From Hirsutella rhossiliensis (Eukaryota; Ascomycota; Sordariomycetes; Hypocreales; Ophiocordycipitaceae), in the NCBI RefSeq assembly GCF_020360975.1, contig NW_025408675.1, positions 62,001 through 126,000 of the forward strand: a DNA stretch of 64,000 nucleotides, written 5' to 3'. The position numbers were made by a program, and so were the translations under genes. Positions 34,452-44,346 of this stretch are shown here, piece after piece. The first letter of the stretch is position 1; each line of letters begins with the position of its first letter. The notes under the pieces were generated by a model, which was given only the letters and a program-made list of their open reading frames with translations, was not told the origin of the DNA and searched no databases.

Positions 34452-36779
34452 TCAGTATCTGGCCTCCAGAGCCTCGACAATCCAGTCGGCGCAAATGGCG
34501 CTGACCTTTTTTGCATAGTTCTTGTTTGTAAACACGTGCTCGAGGAACATGATTGCCTCCTTTTTCTGCCCGTGCAAGACACTGGCCGGATGAATCGCCA
34601 CTACGTGCTTTCCCTGGATGGTGACGTAGCTCCCGTCTGGCGCAAGCATGGCCGTCTTGGTCGCGAAGCCTCGCATGAAGCACTTCAGAATCACGTCGGC
34701 CCGCTCCGGGTCCATGGGAGTAAAGGGCTGCGGGTCTGGCGGCGGAGCCTCTGGTATCAGCTCCTCCTTGAGGCACATGCCGCGAAGCTGCCTCCGGATG
34801 TTCAGGGCCTGTCGCATGTTGCGCAGATTGATACCCCTTTTCTTGCACCATTCCGTCCTGTCCGTATTCTCGGCCGTATACCGCTGCATCGTCGTTAGAT
34901 AGGTAACGATGTCGCCTTCCCGCCGTTGAATCTCTTTCCGGAGCTCCCCCGCCTGCTCTTGAGCGTCTTCGGACTGCAGCTGGAGGAAGATGTCGTCACC
35001 CGAGGTAATGCAAGAAATGATATCAATGGCTTCGATGACGCAGTCATACTCGGGCTTCGCCGCGTTCAAGAGGACCGCGCCAAAGGGGGCAGGAATCGGG
35101 AACTGGGCCATCTGCGCACCCGCGGGCGAGATGGCACCCTCGTCCGTCAGTGCCCCGAGGAAATGGAGGTGCAGGAGGGCCTTCTCGATCGATTCTGACA
35201 ACGGTGCGTCCATGAGAGGGAAGGCCAGCACATCTTGGATGCCACGAGCTTTCATGGTCAGCACGGCTCCGAGGACGTCATTCCGTAGGATTTCGGGGAG
35301 GTCTGCCTCATGTAGAGATTCAAAGGTGCTTTCCGTGTATAGCCTGTAGCATTTGCCAGGGCCTTCGCGGCCGGCTCTTCCAGTTCGCTGGAGAGCCGAC
35401 GACTTGGAGATGACCTTGGAGAGTAGCGACTCCATCCCGAGTCGTGGGCGGTATTTCTTCACCTTGGCTTTACCGCAATCCACCACATACCGAACCCCGG
35501 GAACCGTCACGGACGTCTCGGCAATGTTTGTGGCCAGGACAACTTTTCGTGTGAAGGATGCCTTGACGGGCAAGAAGGCCTCCCGCTGGCCTTCCATAGA
35601 AAGTTGGCCATAAAGCGGACAGACCTTGATTTTGGGCATGTTGGAAGACAGCGTTGCAGCATATTCTTCGATCAGTCTCTGTACAGATTCGATCTCGTCC
35701 TGGCCGGTCAGAAACGCCAGGACGTCCCCGGGCAGGGCTTCTTCAACGTGGATCCTGAATATTCTTTTGAGGAGGGCGTCTTGGATATCTGGTACAGGCC
35801 GCGGTTCGTAAACAACATTGACGGGGAACTGACGGCCCTTGATTCGAAGGACCTGCACCGTACTTGCACCATCGCTCTTGGGGGAATCGCCGTTGAAGAA
35901 TTTCTCAATGACGCCCACGTCTGCCGTAGCGCTCATGATGATGATCTTCAAGGGGATCCCAGCTCGACCTCGGAGATCTCCTGTCAGAATCTGCTTCAGA
36001 AACCCGACAAGAAGGTCGACATCCAGGCTTCGTTCGTGGATTTCATCGACTACCACAGCGCTGTATTGACGCAGATGAGGGTCCCGCAGGAGCTCCTGCA
36101 GCAGTGTACCCTCTGTCAGGAATTTGATCTTGGTCCCGCGAGGGACTTGATGGTCGAACCGGACAGAGTAGCCGACGAGGCCATCGGATCTCCCATTGCC
36201 CAGAGGCGTGCCGGCCTCTCGAGACACCCGATGGGCCAGAGTCGTGGCCGCAACGCGCCTTGGCTGCGTTATAGCTATGACGCCACCGACATTTGCCTCA
36301 TCCCGTGATCCCTGGAGTTTGATCTTTTGACGGCGGCACCAAGGCTCTCGGCAGAGAAACTGGGGAACCTGGGTACTTTTTCCGGAGCCGGTCTCGCCGA
36401 CAAGGACAAGAACGTTATTTCCCGGGTCCCGCAAGGCAGCCTGAATCTCGGAACGGTGCTGCCAGATGGGTAATTCTCTGCGCGCCTTGAGCCATGCCTT
36501 GCCCTCTGCATCCTGGGGTTGAGCCTGGCCATCGTTTGTCCCAGGACGATCGGGCCTTGAAACTGGCTTCCTTTCCTTTGCCGGCGTAATTGCTTGAGGC
36601 GGCTTCTCGCTTTGCTCCGCCTCGGCCGGGACTTGTCTCGTGGCTGCGACGGGGGCCTTGGCCGGCTTTAGAGTTGGATTTAGATAGCCCTCGAGCGAAA
36701 TGGTTCTGCCCCCGATGGTGATGACGTTGGCAGGCTGTTGTTTTTTGCGCCTCTTGGCAGCCTGTTGCTCTGCGCTCAT
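34452..36779 (-). CDS. DHR2: DEAH-box RNA helicase Dhr2-like (ribosome biogenesis)
   Basis: Dhr2 is a nucleolar DEAH helicase needed for early 18S rRNA processing. It is a single exon of 775 aa. A short lysine-rich N-terminus (AKRRKKQQ) and a conserved ISLEGYLNPTLKP precede the helicase core. Helicase motifs in order: I GETGSGKST, Ia TQPRRVAATTLAHRV, II DEIHER, III MSATAD, IV region LAFLTGQDEIE, V ATNIAETSVTVPGVRYVVD and VI ALQRTGRAGREGPGK. The HA2/OB-fold part follows (HLHFLGALTDEGAISPAG; PDGSYVTIQGKHVVAIHPAS). Length is near yeast Dhr2 (about 735 aa) and much shorter than the splicing DEAH helicases, which have longer N-terminal regions. Distinguishing Dhr2 from close DHX33-like relatives would need a tree. 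Confidence 0.87.
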   Translation of the reverse strand: MSAEQQAAKRRKKQQPANVITIGGRTISLEGYLNPTLKPAKAPVAATRQVPAEAEQSEKPPQAITPAKERKPVSRPDRPGTNDGQAQPQDAEGKAWLKARRELPIWQHRSEIQAALRDPGNNVLVLVGETGSGKSTQVPQFLCREPWCRRQKIKLQGSRDEANVGGVIAITQPRRVAATTLAHRVSREAGTPLGNGRSDGLVGYSVRFDHQVPRGTKIKFLTEGTLLQELLRDPHLRQYSAVVVDEIHERSLDVDLLVGFLKQILTGDLRGRAGIPLKIIIMSATADVGVIEKFFNGDSPKSDGASTVQVLRIKGRQFPVNVVYEPRPVPDIQDALLKRIFRIHVEEALPGDVLAFLTGQDEIESVQRLIEEYAATLSSNMPKIKVCPLYGQLSMEGQREAFLPVKASFTRKVVLATNIAETSVTVPGVRYVVDCGKAKVKKYRPRLGMESLLSKVISKSSALQRTGRAGREGPGKCYRLYTESTFESLHEADLPEILRNDVLGAVLTMKARGIQDVLAFPLMDAPLSESIEKALLHLHFLGALTDEGAISPAGAQMAQFPIPAPFGAVLLNAAKPEYDCVIEAIDIISCITSGDDIFLQLQSEDAQEQAGELRKEIQRREGDIVTYLTTMQRYTAENTDRTEWCKKRGINLRNMRQALNIRRQLRGMCLKEELIPEAPPPDPQPFTPMDPERADVILKCFMRGFATKTAMLAPDGSYVTIQGKHVVAIHPASVLHGQKKEAIMFLEHVFTNKNYAKKVSAICADWIVEALEARY

Positions 36780-37723
36780 TTCGGCGGGCTGCAGCGTTTG
36801 TCGAATCCTTGATTGCTGGTGAAAATGAGTCTGTGGTATGTCGATGCATGAAAAGTAAAAAACCGACGGCCCGCCTCCGCGCGCACCTCGAAGGTACCTA
36901 CGCCACTAGCGCATCTTCACACAAGACGAGGTACCTCTGGCCACGGCATCGAACATCTTTGATCGAGAAACAAGTGTAACGATGAATTGTGCCAGACATC
37001 AGCTTCATGTTGCGGACAAGACGTTGCTCTATTACACTTCTTCTGGCGGCACCTCACACAAGGCCATCCGATGGGCACGTATCCTTGAAGAGAGCACGAG
37101 AATACTAGGTAACTCGACCCCGATTTACAAGTGAACAGCGGAAATGTAGGCCTATTCATACAGTCCAGGCGGCAATAATAGGTCGCGTCGATTATACTAA
37201 GCCACCGTCTGCTCTTGATTTCCCGTGACTCAGGGTATGTGTGACTTGCTTGGCTGCTGCTATAATAGGCGGTAACGCTGCAGTTGGTCTTCGACATGAC
37301 TGGAGCGAATAGCTCGACCCCGACAAAGGAAGCATGGCAGGCAGGGAATGTGAGACAGTCAACTGACAGAGCTGCCGAAGGAGGCTTGGCCAGCACAGAC
37401 AAACTATTGCTGGACTGTCCGGTTCGGAGGATAGAGACTCGGACTTGAGTGCTGCTGGGTCTCGTGAGGCCGCATGCCTCTTTGTGACGTGAGCACGACA
37501 TAGACAGCAGAGACCTCGGTTCTCTTCCGCCATTCAACGGGACGGACAGGACACTTGACAGTATCACGTAGTCGATCTCTGATAGCGAAAAGATACCAAA
37601 ACTCCATTGATGATGCTGTATAAGAGAATGTATCTGATAATCTGAATCCGCGTATGTGCACCGTTTGCGTGCGTACCTGCCAATCCTTCAACGTACCCAA
37701 CGCGGTCTCGCAACGAAAAGTCA
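36780..37723. other. Intergenic DHR2-SEC9
   Basis: This is the DHR2 promoter followed by the 3' region of SEC9. A 216-codon minus-strand frame (36917-37567) begins with GTG, is Ser/Cys-rich and is not supported. A CGAAGGTACCTACG motif lies near 36890. Confidence 0.5.
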
Positions 37724-39027
37724 TCACTTGATACGGGCCAACCGTTCTCTGTTCAGTCTTGTGGCATCATCAACCGCGTCGCTCTGTTGCACAATGTCAG
37801 CCGTCAAAGAACACGCACTCGGAAAGAAGAACCCACCTTGTTCATGATCCTGTCAATCTGCTTGTTTTGGGAATCCACTTCCTTGCCAATGGCCCGGCCC
37901 ACCATGTTCATCATCGACACCTGGCCCGATAGTTCGTCGAGGCCGTCGTCAATTTGGTCCTCGAGCTCGTCGGCGCCCTCTTCATCGTCGAGGTTGAACT
38001 TGCCATAGTCCTTCTTGCGGGCCTGCGGCTGTGCCCTGACACGCGTAGAGTTCATCTCGGAAAAGGTGGACTCCATGCGTTGGTTTGCGCTGTAGCCTTC
38101 CCGCCGTGTCATCTCTCGCTGCTCACGCTCCGTCCGGTGACGGTTCATGACCTCGTCATCGGCCCTTTGCTGACGCTGTTTGGATGTGAATGGATTGCTG
38201 ACGTGCACTGCAAACATGCTTCGGTTGAGCGTCTTGAGCTCGGACGCCCTGTCCTGGGCGACCTTGTTCTGGTTGGCGGCGAGATCGAGGTTCTTTTCCG
38301 TGTTGACCAGCCGTTCTCCCTGGGCTCCGAGGCGGGCGAGAGTTGCTTGGCCAACTTCATTCGCTTGCCTGGCCATTGCCACGGAGCGAGAAACGGAAGC
38401 GGAGCTTTCTTGCTGGACCTGTCTCTTCTCGGACAGGATGGCTTGGTAATCTGCCTCTTCCTGTTCCTCGGCCGTCAGCTCCCGCTGCTCGCCGTAGCCC
38501 CCGTAGGACCCGGCATCGGTGCCAGCCTGCCCATAAGAGCCAGGTGCAGAGGACTGTTGTTTCTGGGCAAAGCGCTCCTGAGCACCGGTGAAGAGGGCAT
38601 CGCGATTCTCATCGGGTGCGTTGTCGTTGGCGCGGCCGAATCCGCCATAGCCACTGGGGCCCCTAGCTCCCGCTGCCGGGCTGCTGTAGCGACTCGAGCC
38701 GTATCCGCCGCCAGAGCCGTATCGTTCGGCGCCGTAGCCTGACGGAGCAGGGCCGCCGTAGCCGTCTCCTCCGTTGGACCTCTGAGGACCAGCGGAAGCG
38801 GCAGGAGGACCCCCAGGTCGTGGCCCGCCGTTGACACCCGAGCGGGCCTGCTGGTATGGTGTCACGTTGGCGTACTTTGCGCTGTCGGCGTAGGGGTCAC
38901 TGGCGCCCTGCTGGGCGTAAGGATTGTCTGTCGGAGGGCCCGCCACCGGCTTCTTGCGGCCGAAGAGGGCGCTGCGGTCGGCGTCGTCGCCATCATCCCC
39001 CTTTTTGCCGAAGCCAAACTTCTTCAT
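37724..39027 (-). CDS. SEC9: SNAP-25-type t-SNARE Sec9
   Basis: Sec9 supplies two SNARE helices (Qb and Qc) for fusion of secretory vesicles with the plasma membrane. Exons 39027-37837 and 37783-37724 encode 416 aa. The N-terminal 190 residues are Gly/Ser/Tyr/Pro-rich (GYGGFGRAN, GAERYGSGGG). The first SNARE helix spans about 205-270 (SVAMARQANEVGQATLARLG, GERLVNTEKNLDLAANQNKV). The second begins near 350 and ends across the 53-nt intron, where the last exon restores DRIMNKSDAVDDATRLNRER ending LARIK. Reading past the GTGGGT donor would replace this by an unrelated tail, so the intron is required. There is no transmembrane segment, as expected. Confidence 0.92.
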
Positions 39028-40633
39028 GACGTTGTAGGAGAGACGGTGGCGATGCGGAGGGAGCGAGGTCGTGGGTAGGTAGTGAAGGACGGTATGGGTT
39101 GGCATAAAGGGGAGGAGGAGGGGTGATAAAGAGAGGACGGACTTTAGGGGGTCGAGAGACGACACGGGGGGCTGGGTACCTAGCAAGTGCGCAAGGTTCC
39201 GTGGACGCCCAAGTACTCGCAGACGCCGAACAAGTTTGCGTGTAAGGTGCGGCGCAGTCTCAGGCTGTTTCGCCCCCTTGAATCCCGTCAAGGTGCCAGT
39301 GCCTCCAAACTATGGCACCCCCTAGTTAACTAATACCTACCTACCTTGGGGGCTCTCCACCCTGCCAGGTCCGCCGAAGCCTAGCGCCGCCGGGTAGTAG
39401 TTACCGGCGGTGTTAGGAGGCAGGATAGGGACTGGTCAAGAGTGTTTGGGTTCTGTAGGTAATTATGCCACTTTGATTCTATGGCCTACATACGGTATCT
39501 CGGGCATCCGACAGGCACGACTGCACTTCGACGGCCGGGACATTGCGATTCGCTGCCTCGAATATTAACTTACCAAGTAACTTGCCCTTTGCTTGGCATT
39601 CCGGGCCTAGCTCAAGCAAGCAGTCGCGCGATTCATGGCAGGACGCCTTTTGTTTGGGCGTTGGCCGACCTGGTATTAATTAATGGGTGACTGGCATCAA
39701 GAATCTCCGACTTGGGTCGAGGTAGGCTTGACTCCCTTTCTTTGCGAGTATCAAGTTCCGTGCCCTTGCTCCGTCGGCGAATCCGTGGGCCAGGGGGTCA
39801 GGGCCATTACCTACCTACTGTACCTATCCGGCATTGGCCTCCCTAGTATGATCTTGAGCGGCGAGGAATAAGGTCGTTGTCGTGGCACGACAACTTCGTC
39901 GCCGAGTTCGAGGGCCTGCGTGGTGACGAAATTTGGGAAAGTCGGACAGCGAATGACATGGACATCACCACTACGGCTGTCACCAGCCAGTCCCCGAGAC
40001 AGGACCGTGACTGGAATTCCATTCCTGTGACTCTACCCCGAATTGAAGCCTGTACGTACAGTCACATGCTAATAGTTCGCAACCTTGAAAAGATACACGG
40101 ATGCATGTTCTTCGGCCTCATCCACGTCCCGGGGGGCTGGGAAGGGTGTAGGTACTGTACTAGCAAAGGTACCGCCGGTCATCGGATCCATCTGGTTCGT
40201 CATCTCTGGTCCCGCGCTGATGCTGCTGCCCCTTGGCAAAGGCTCACTCGACGCCTGCGTACTACATCCAGACCTTCCATTCCCCTTGCGCAGTCACCCA
40301 GAGCGGCTCGTCTTGTCCAAGCCATTGTGGCTAGCGGTGTAACTTTCACGCGGCCGCTGGGCCCATTGGATGCGTCGGCTCGCCATGACTCTTAACATCA
40401 GTCGCTAACCGGCCCTCGCCCTGCTTTGCTTGGCTCTCTTCCGACACCAAATCACCACGTTTCCGCATCTTTTGAAATCACCTTTCCACAGGCCAAAATG
40501 ATCATCTACAGAACAGTATCTAAGAACAACCTTCCCTACCCGACAACAAGGCACCGTAGACGTGTTTTACCAACTGCGAAAGCCCGCGGCGCATCATAAC
40601 GAGCTGTACCTGGCCGGGAACCCGACTCTCACC
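39028..40633. promoter_or_regulatory. Divergent region SEC9 / GTPase gene
   Basis: No gene is supported in these 1.6 kb. They hold several ACCTACCT/TAGGTA motifs (near 39175, 39335 and 39810), a GTACTGTAC at 40152-40160, and a 33-codon uORF at 40498-40599 close to the GTPase start, described in the findings. Confidence 0.5.
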
Positions 40634-43228
40634 ATGGCCTCCATCTTCACATACGACCCCGACCCCCCGCGCGTGTCCTCGCCCTGGCTCGCCCCCGACG
40701 ATGCGCCCCAGCAGACTCCTCAAGGGTCTCCGGCCCCCAGTTTCGTGTCCGACTACGGTGTGACGAAGCTCCAGGCAGAGCCCCAGCAGGGTCCTACCGA
40801 GTACAAGCTCCATCTTCTGCTGCGGCCCAGACGAACCTACACTTTCATGAGCACGGCCGGGTCACGGCAATCACCCCCCCCGAAATCAGCACCCATTGCT
40901 CTAGCAGCCTCCCACCAGCCCCGGCATGAAAGACTCAAACACCTGACCACGCAGCTCCTTTGGAGGCTGCAGCAGTCGTCGCCTTTCCATGCCTCGAGTT
41001 CCAAGGAGCTGACCATGCCAAAGCTGTCCTACGTTAGCTTCGATCCCAATACGCCCATCCAGCTCGAAGAGCTGGTGCCCGGGCTTGAGGAGTCCCGAGG
41101 GGCCCTTTACGAAATCGGTGTTTCCGACGACGGCACCTTGGTTGGCCTGACCAAGGATGAAATGAGTGAGAGCATTGCAACCTTGCGCGTCATGGCTGCC
41201 AGTTTAGGATGCAACGTTGATGTCGTTCGCATGGTCATCGTGGGAGAGTGCGAATGGGTCGAGTCAGCCGAGCTCGTCAACACAGATGCCTCAACCCCAC
41301 GCTCAGACACCAGGAAAGGCAGGCTGTGGGTGGCAGAAGTCCTGGTCACACCCAACCTCGGCCTGCAAAGTGACCATCATCAGGGCGAACAAGGTGGCTC
41401 GGAGCTGGCGACGGGTGTGTGGGCCGCCAACTCCCTCGATTCTGCGACAGGTCCGAGCCGAGGAAGCTCATCGACACCCCAGCTCCGGGTTACCTTGACC
41501 GGGCCCACGACTTCTGGCAAGTCCACTCTGCTTGGGACCCTGTCTGCTGGGATGCTGGACAACGGTCGAGGAAAGAGCCGGCTGAGTCTGCTCAAACACC
41601 GGCACGAGATGGTGTCTGGGGTGACGAGCTCCATTGCCCAGGAGCTGATCGGATACAAGCACGAGCAAATCCTGAACTTTGCACAAGGTAACATTGAGTC
41701 ATGGGTTGATATCCACGACTGTGCCGAGAAAGGCCGGCTCGTCTTCGTCTCCGACTCGGGCGGACATCCCCGGTATCGCCGTACTGTGCTGCGTGGACTC
41801 ATGAGCTGGGCGCCCCATTGGAGCGTCCTCTGCGTCGCTGCAGATGCAGTCGAGGAAGCGCCCGGCGGCGTCGGTGCAACCTCATCTGCGCAAGATGTAT
41901 TGGGTTCCGCTGCGGCCGAGGTCGACCTCGTCAAGGCGCACCTGACCCTGTCGCTGAAACTCAACGTGCCCATGGCGATTGTCATTACCAAGTTGGACCT
42001 GGCGTCCAAGTTGAGCTTGCAAAAGACCATGGTCAAGGTCCTGACATCCATTAAGGAGGCTGGACGGACGCCCAAAATCCTCCAGCCCGATCAGAGGCAG
42101 CACGATGAGCTCAAACAGATATCGCAAGAGGACCAAGCCAAGGTGCAGGCCTTTCTCGACAGCCTAGCTGAAAGCGGAAGCCTGACTGCGCAGGTCCCTA
42201 TTGTGCTGACGAGTGCAGTCAAGGGAACCGGCATCGGGCTCGTCCACGCCCTCCTCGCGAGTCTGCCGCTGCCCCCGGCGCCGGCGTCACAATGCCATGG
42301 CGAATCACCCTTGAGTCCAGAGAGACCAAAGTCTCTGTTTCATGTTGACGACACTTTCAGTCTACCAAACTCGTACAGCACCCTGGCTTCTGGACTCAAT
42401 GGGCGGGCTGGTCGAGGCGTCGTGGTTTCCGGGCATGTTCGCTTCGGAAGCCTGTCCGTCGGGGACAGGATCGTCGTTGGCCCGTTTCAACCCGTGGACG
42501 AAGAAGCCCGTGGCTTGGAGTTGGCCGCGGGAGAGCGCCCACCGTTGGGAAGTTGCGGGCTCTCGATAGCGCATCCGTCGTCAGCGGAGCTAGCCAAGAT
42601 AGCCGTGAAGAATGCGATATCAGCATCTGCCATGGTAGGAGAGTGGCACACAGCACAGATTGTGAGCATTCGAAACCTCCGATTGCCTGTGCGCTGCCTC
42701 GAGGCTAGCCAAGCTGGGTCTGTCGGACTTGTTTTCGAGCCGGATGCCGAGAGCAACACCGCGATCGATGACACGCCCCGGATACGCAGAGGCATGGTGC
42801 TGGCACCCCTGTCAAAGCACATGATAGATACCGGACTTTCTTTGCAGGCGGTCAGCGGATTTACGGCGGCATTTGGAGATCCTGGGATCCAGTTGCTGAC
42901 TGTCGGGTCATTTGTTAATGTATATTTCGCCAGCGTACGGGCGGCGGCTCGTGTCCTGCACGTGTCTTGCCGCGAATCGGGTGACGAATCGAGAAGGGGG
43001 GCACCAGACGATCTGGACGACATTTTCGACCTGACGAGGGAGCCTGCAGGTGACAGCCATGTCAGCGAACGTCCCAAGAACCGAGGCACCAGAACAGTGG
43101 CCCTAGAGCTGCTCCACAACCGGGAGTGGATGGAGTTGGGCTCCAAGGTCTTGTTGCTGGAAGGAGGAAGCCAAGACCGGTCGGGGCTAGAGGGATACGT
43201 GGGCAGAGTTGTCGAGATTACGGAGTAG
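40634..43228 (+). CDS. GTPBP1/GTPBP2-type translational GTPase
   Basis: This is a single exon of 864 aa. GTPBP1/2 proteins are EF-Tu-like GTPases linked in animals to ribosome rescue and mRNA decay; their fungal role is poorly known. The first 270 residues contain the family's N-terminal domain (YEIGVSDDGTLVGLTKDEMS, ATLRVMAASLGC, GRLWVAEVLV). The GTPase domain follows: G1 GPTTSGKSTL near 293, the conserved GMLDNGRGKSRLSLLKHRHE, G3 VSDSGGHPRYRRT, G4 VITKLDLASK and G5-like LTSAVKGTG. Beta-barrel domain 2 begins near 590 (GVVVSGHVRFGSLSVGDRIVVGP), and domain 3 follows with a conserved RRGMVLAP. Start codon context is good (CACCATGG), but an upstream ORF precedes it. Confidence 0.87.
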   Translation: MASIFTYDPDPPRVSSPWLAPDDAPQQTPQGSPAPSFVSDYGVTKLQAEPQQGPTEYKLHLLLRPRRTYTFMSTAGSRQSPPPKSAPIALAASHQPRHERLKHLTTQLLWRLQQSSPFHASSSKELTMPKLSYVSFDPNTPIQLEELVPGLEESRGALYEIGVSDDGTLVGLTKDEMSESIATLRVMAASLGCNVDVVRMVIVGECEWVESAELVNTDASTPRSDTRKGRLWVAEVLVTPNLGLQSDHHQGEQGGSELATGVWAANSLDSATGPSRGSSSTPQLRVTLTGPTTSGKSTLLGTLSAGMLDNGRGKSRLSLLKHRHEMVSGVTSSIAQELIGYKHEQILNFAQGNIESWVDIHDCAEKGRLVFVSDSGGHPRYRRTVLRGLMSWAPHWSVLCVAADAVEEAPGGVGATSSAQDVLGSAAAEVDLVKAHLTLSLKLNVPMAIVITKLDLASKLSLQKTMVKVLTSIKEAGRTPKILQPDQRQHDELKQISQEDQAKVQAFLDSLAESGSLTAQVPIVLTSAVKGTGIGLVHALLASLPLPPAPASQCHGESPLSPERPKSLFHVDDTFSLPNSYSTLASGLNGRAGRGVVVSGHVRFGSLSVGDRIVVGPFQPVDEEARGLELAAGERPPLGSCGLSIAHPSSAELAKIAVKNAISASAMVGEWHTAQIVSIRNLRLPVRCLEASQAGSVGLVFEPDAESNTAIDDTPRIRRGMVLAPLSKHMIDTGLSLQAVSGFTAAFGDPGIQLLTVGSFVNVYFASVRAAARVLHVSCRESGDESRRGAPDDLDDIFDLTREPAGDSHVSERPKNRGTRTVALELLHNREWMELGSKVLLLEGGSQDRSGLEGYVGRVVEITE

Positions 43229-43394
43229 CTCCGAGGCGGCCAAGTGCAGCGCAGTTGGCAGGATTCACAGGGTCGGCAGCTAGAGTAGCGCGATTTTGGA
43301 TGGCGAAAAGATAAGATGATAAGTAGTGGTCGATTGAGCTGCTTCACGACGCCGGTGACCTTTTCCACGTCAAACGGAACCCCGTCGAAGTATA

Positions 43395-43828
43395 TCAAGC
43401 CCTCACCAAGCCGTAAAATAGCGTCCACGTCAAGATGAACCCGGAGAGACCGCCCAGTATCCCGCTCGTCCAAAAGTCCATGGCCCCGTGAAAGTAGCGC
43501 CCGGTGTCGAATATGGACCGCCTCTCTGCCAGAGACTCGGGTGCGACCTGGAGAGCGTAGAAGAGGAGGGTAGTGATGGTGGAGAGGGCCAGGTAGAAGA
43601 GGAAGCCGCTGTAGGACTCGAGGCCGAGGATGCCGGCGCTGACGCCGAAGAGCGATGCGGCGAGGCTGTGTAGGTTGGAGAGGGCCTGTTGAGGGCCGAA
43701 GCGAGCGGAAAGGTCAGCGAGCGCAACGGGGAATGGGGTACGTGTATCGCAGGCGGGCGCACCTTGGAGTTGTGGATGACGGAGTCTTGGACGATTGGGT
43801 GGAGCTGGTAGTCCCGTTCGGACGGCAT
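43395..43828 (-). CDS. EMC6: ER membrane protein complex subunit 6 (EMC6)
   Basis: EMC6 is a membrane subunit of the EMC insertase that puts tail-anchored and multipass proteins into the ER membrane. Exons 43828-43763 and 43685-43395 give 118 aa, close to the family length. The N-terminus MPSERDYQLHPIVQDSVIHN is joined to SKALSNLHSLAASLFGVSAG across the 77-nt intron. Three hydrophobic stretches follow (LFGVSAGILGLESY; GFLFYLALSTITTLLFYAL; and near the end GILGGLSGFILTWTLFYGL). Without splicing the frame runs into a Ser/Pro-rich nonsense tail. Its stop is 166 bp from the convergent GTPase stop, and it is divergent from HEM12. Confidence 0.9.
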
Positions 43829-44346
43829 TTTGTCCCTCGTCGGCCAGGGCGGGGAGTTGGTGGCCCGCGTGTCGTTTTCTGGATGCGCAGCAGGCTGTCT
43901 GTGGATTGCCGAGTCTATCAACGGACTGCTAGAGGGCAGATTCGTAGTTTAGTACTGTAGGAGCAGCTTCGCCGGCGACTGCCATCGTCCTAGCTTGGCC
44001 GCTGCTGGCTCTACCGGGCCGACAGCCTCCGACGCTACCTGACAGCTTGTACTGTAGGTACCTCTGTGCAACCACCTGTTCGCACTAGGAGCCGAGGCGT
44101 CCATCAAAGTATCCAGTATCCAGCAGCTCCCGGCAATCCGGTCTCCGCACGCGGATCATTACAGTACCGAGAACCCATGGACCTCCGAGCGAAGTACCTA
44201 GGTAGGTACCTAATTACTAGGTAGACGTAGGTAGTAGACGGCCGGAGCAATGGCGGCTTTTGGCGGGGTGATGAGGCGACGACTACGTCTGCACCCCTCT
44301 GCCTTTGCCGTGATTTTTCCCCGATCGAAATCGCCCCTCCGCAAGC
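43829..44346. promoter_or_regulatory. Divergent region EMC6 / HEM12
   Basis: This serves both promoters. It contains a dense patch of CCTAGGTAGGTACC-type motifs at 44195-44230 and a 37-codon upstream frame (ATG at 44250, stop at 44361-44363) that overlaps the HEM12 start in another frame. Confidence 0.5.

Noticed and set aside
36917..37567. 216-codon minus frame with WPCVRCRQKKC resembling a Zn2Cys6 start
   Set aside because: It begins at GTG, the cysteine spacing does not match the Zn2Cys6 pattern, and composition is not protein-like.
43430..43921. 163-codon unspliced frame over EMC6
   Set aside because: Only its first conserved residues belong to EMC6; the rest is a wrong-frame read past the donor.
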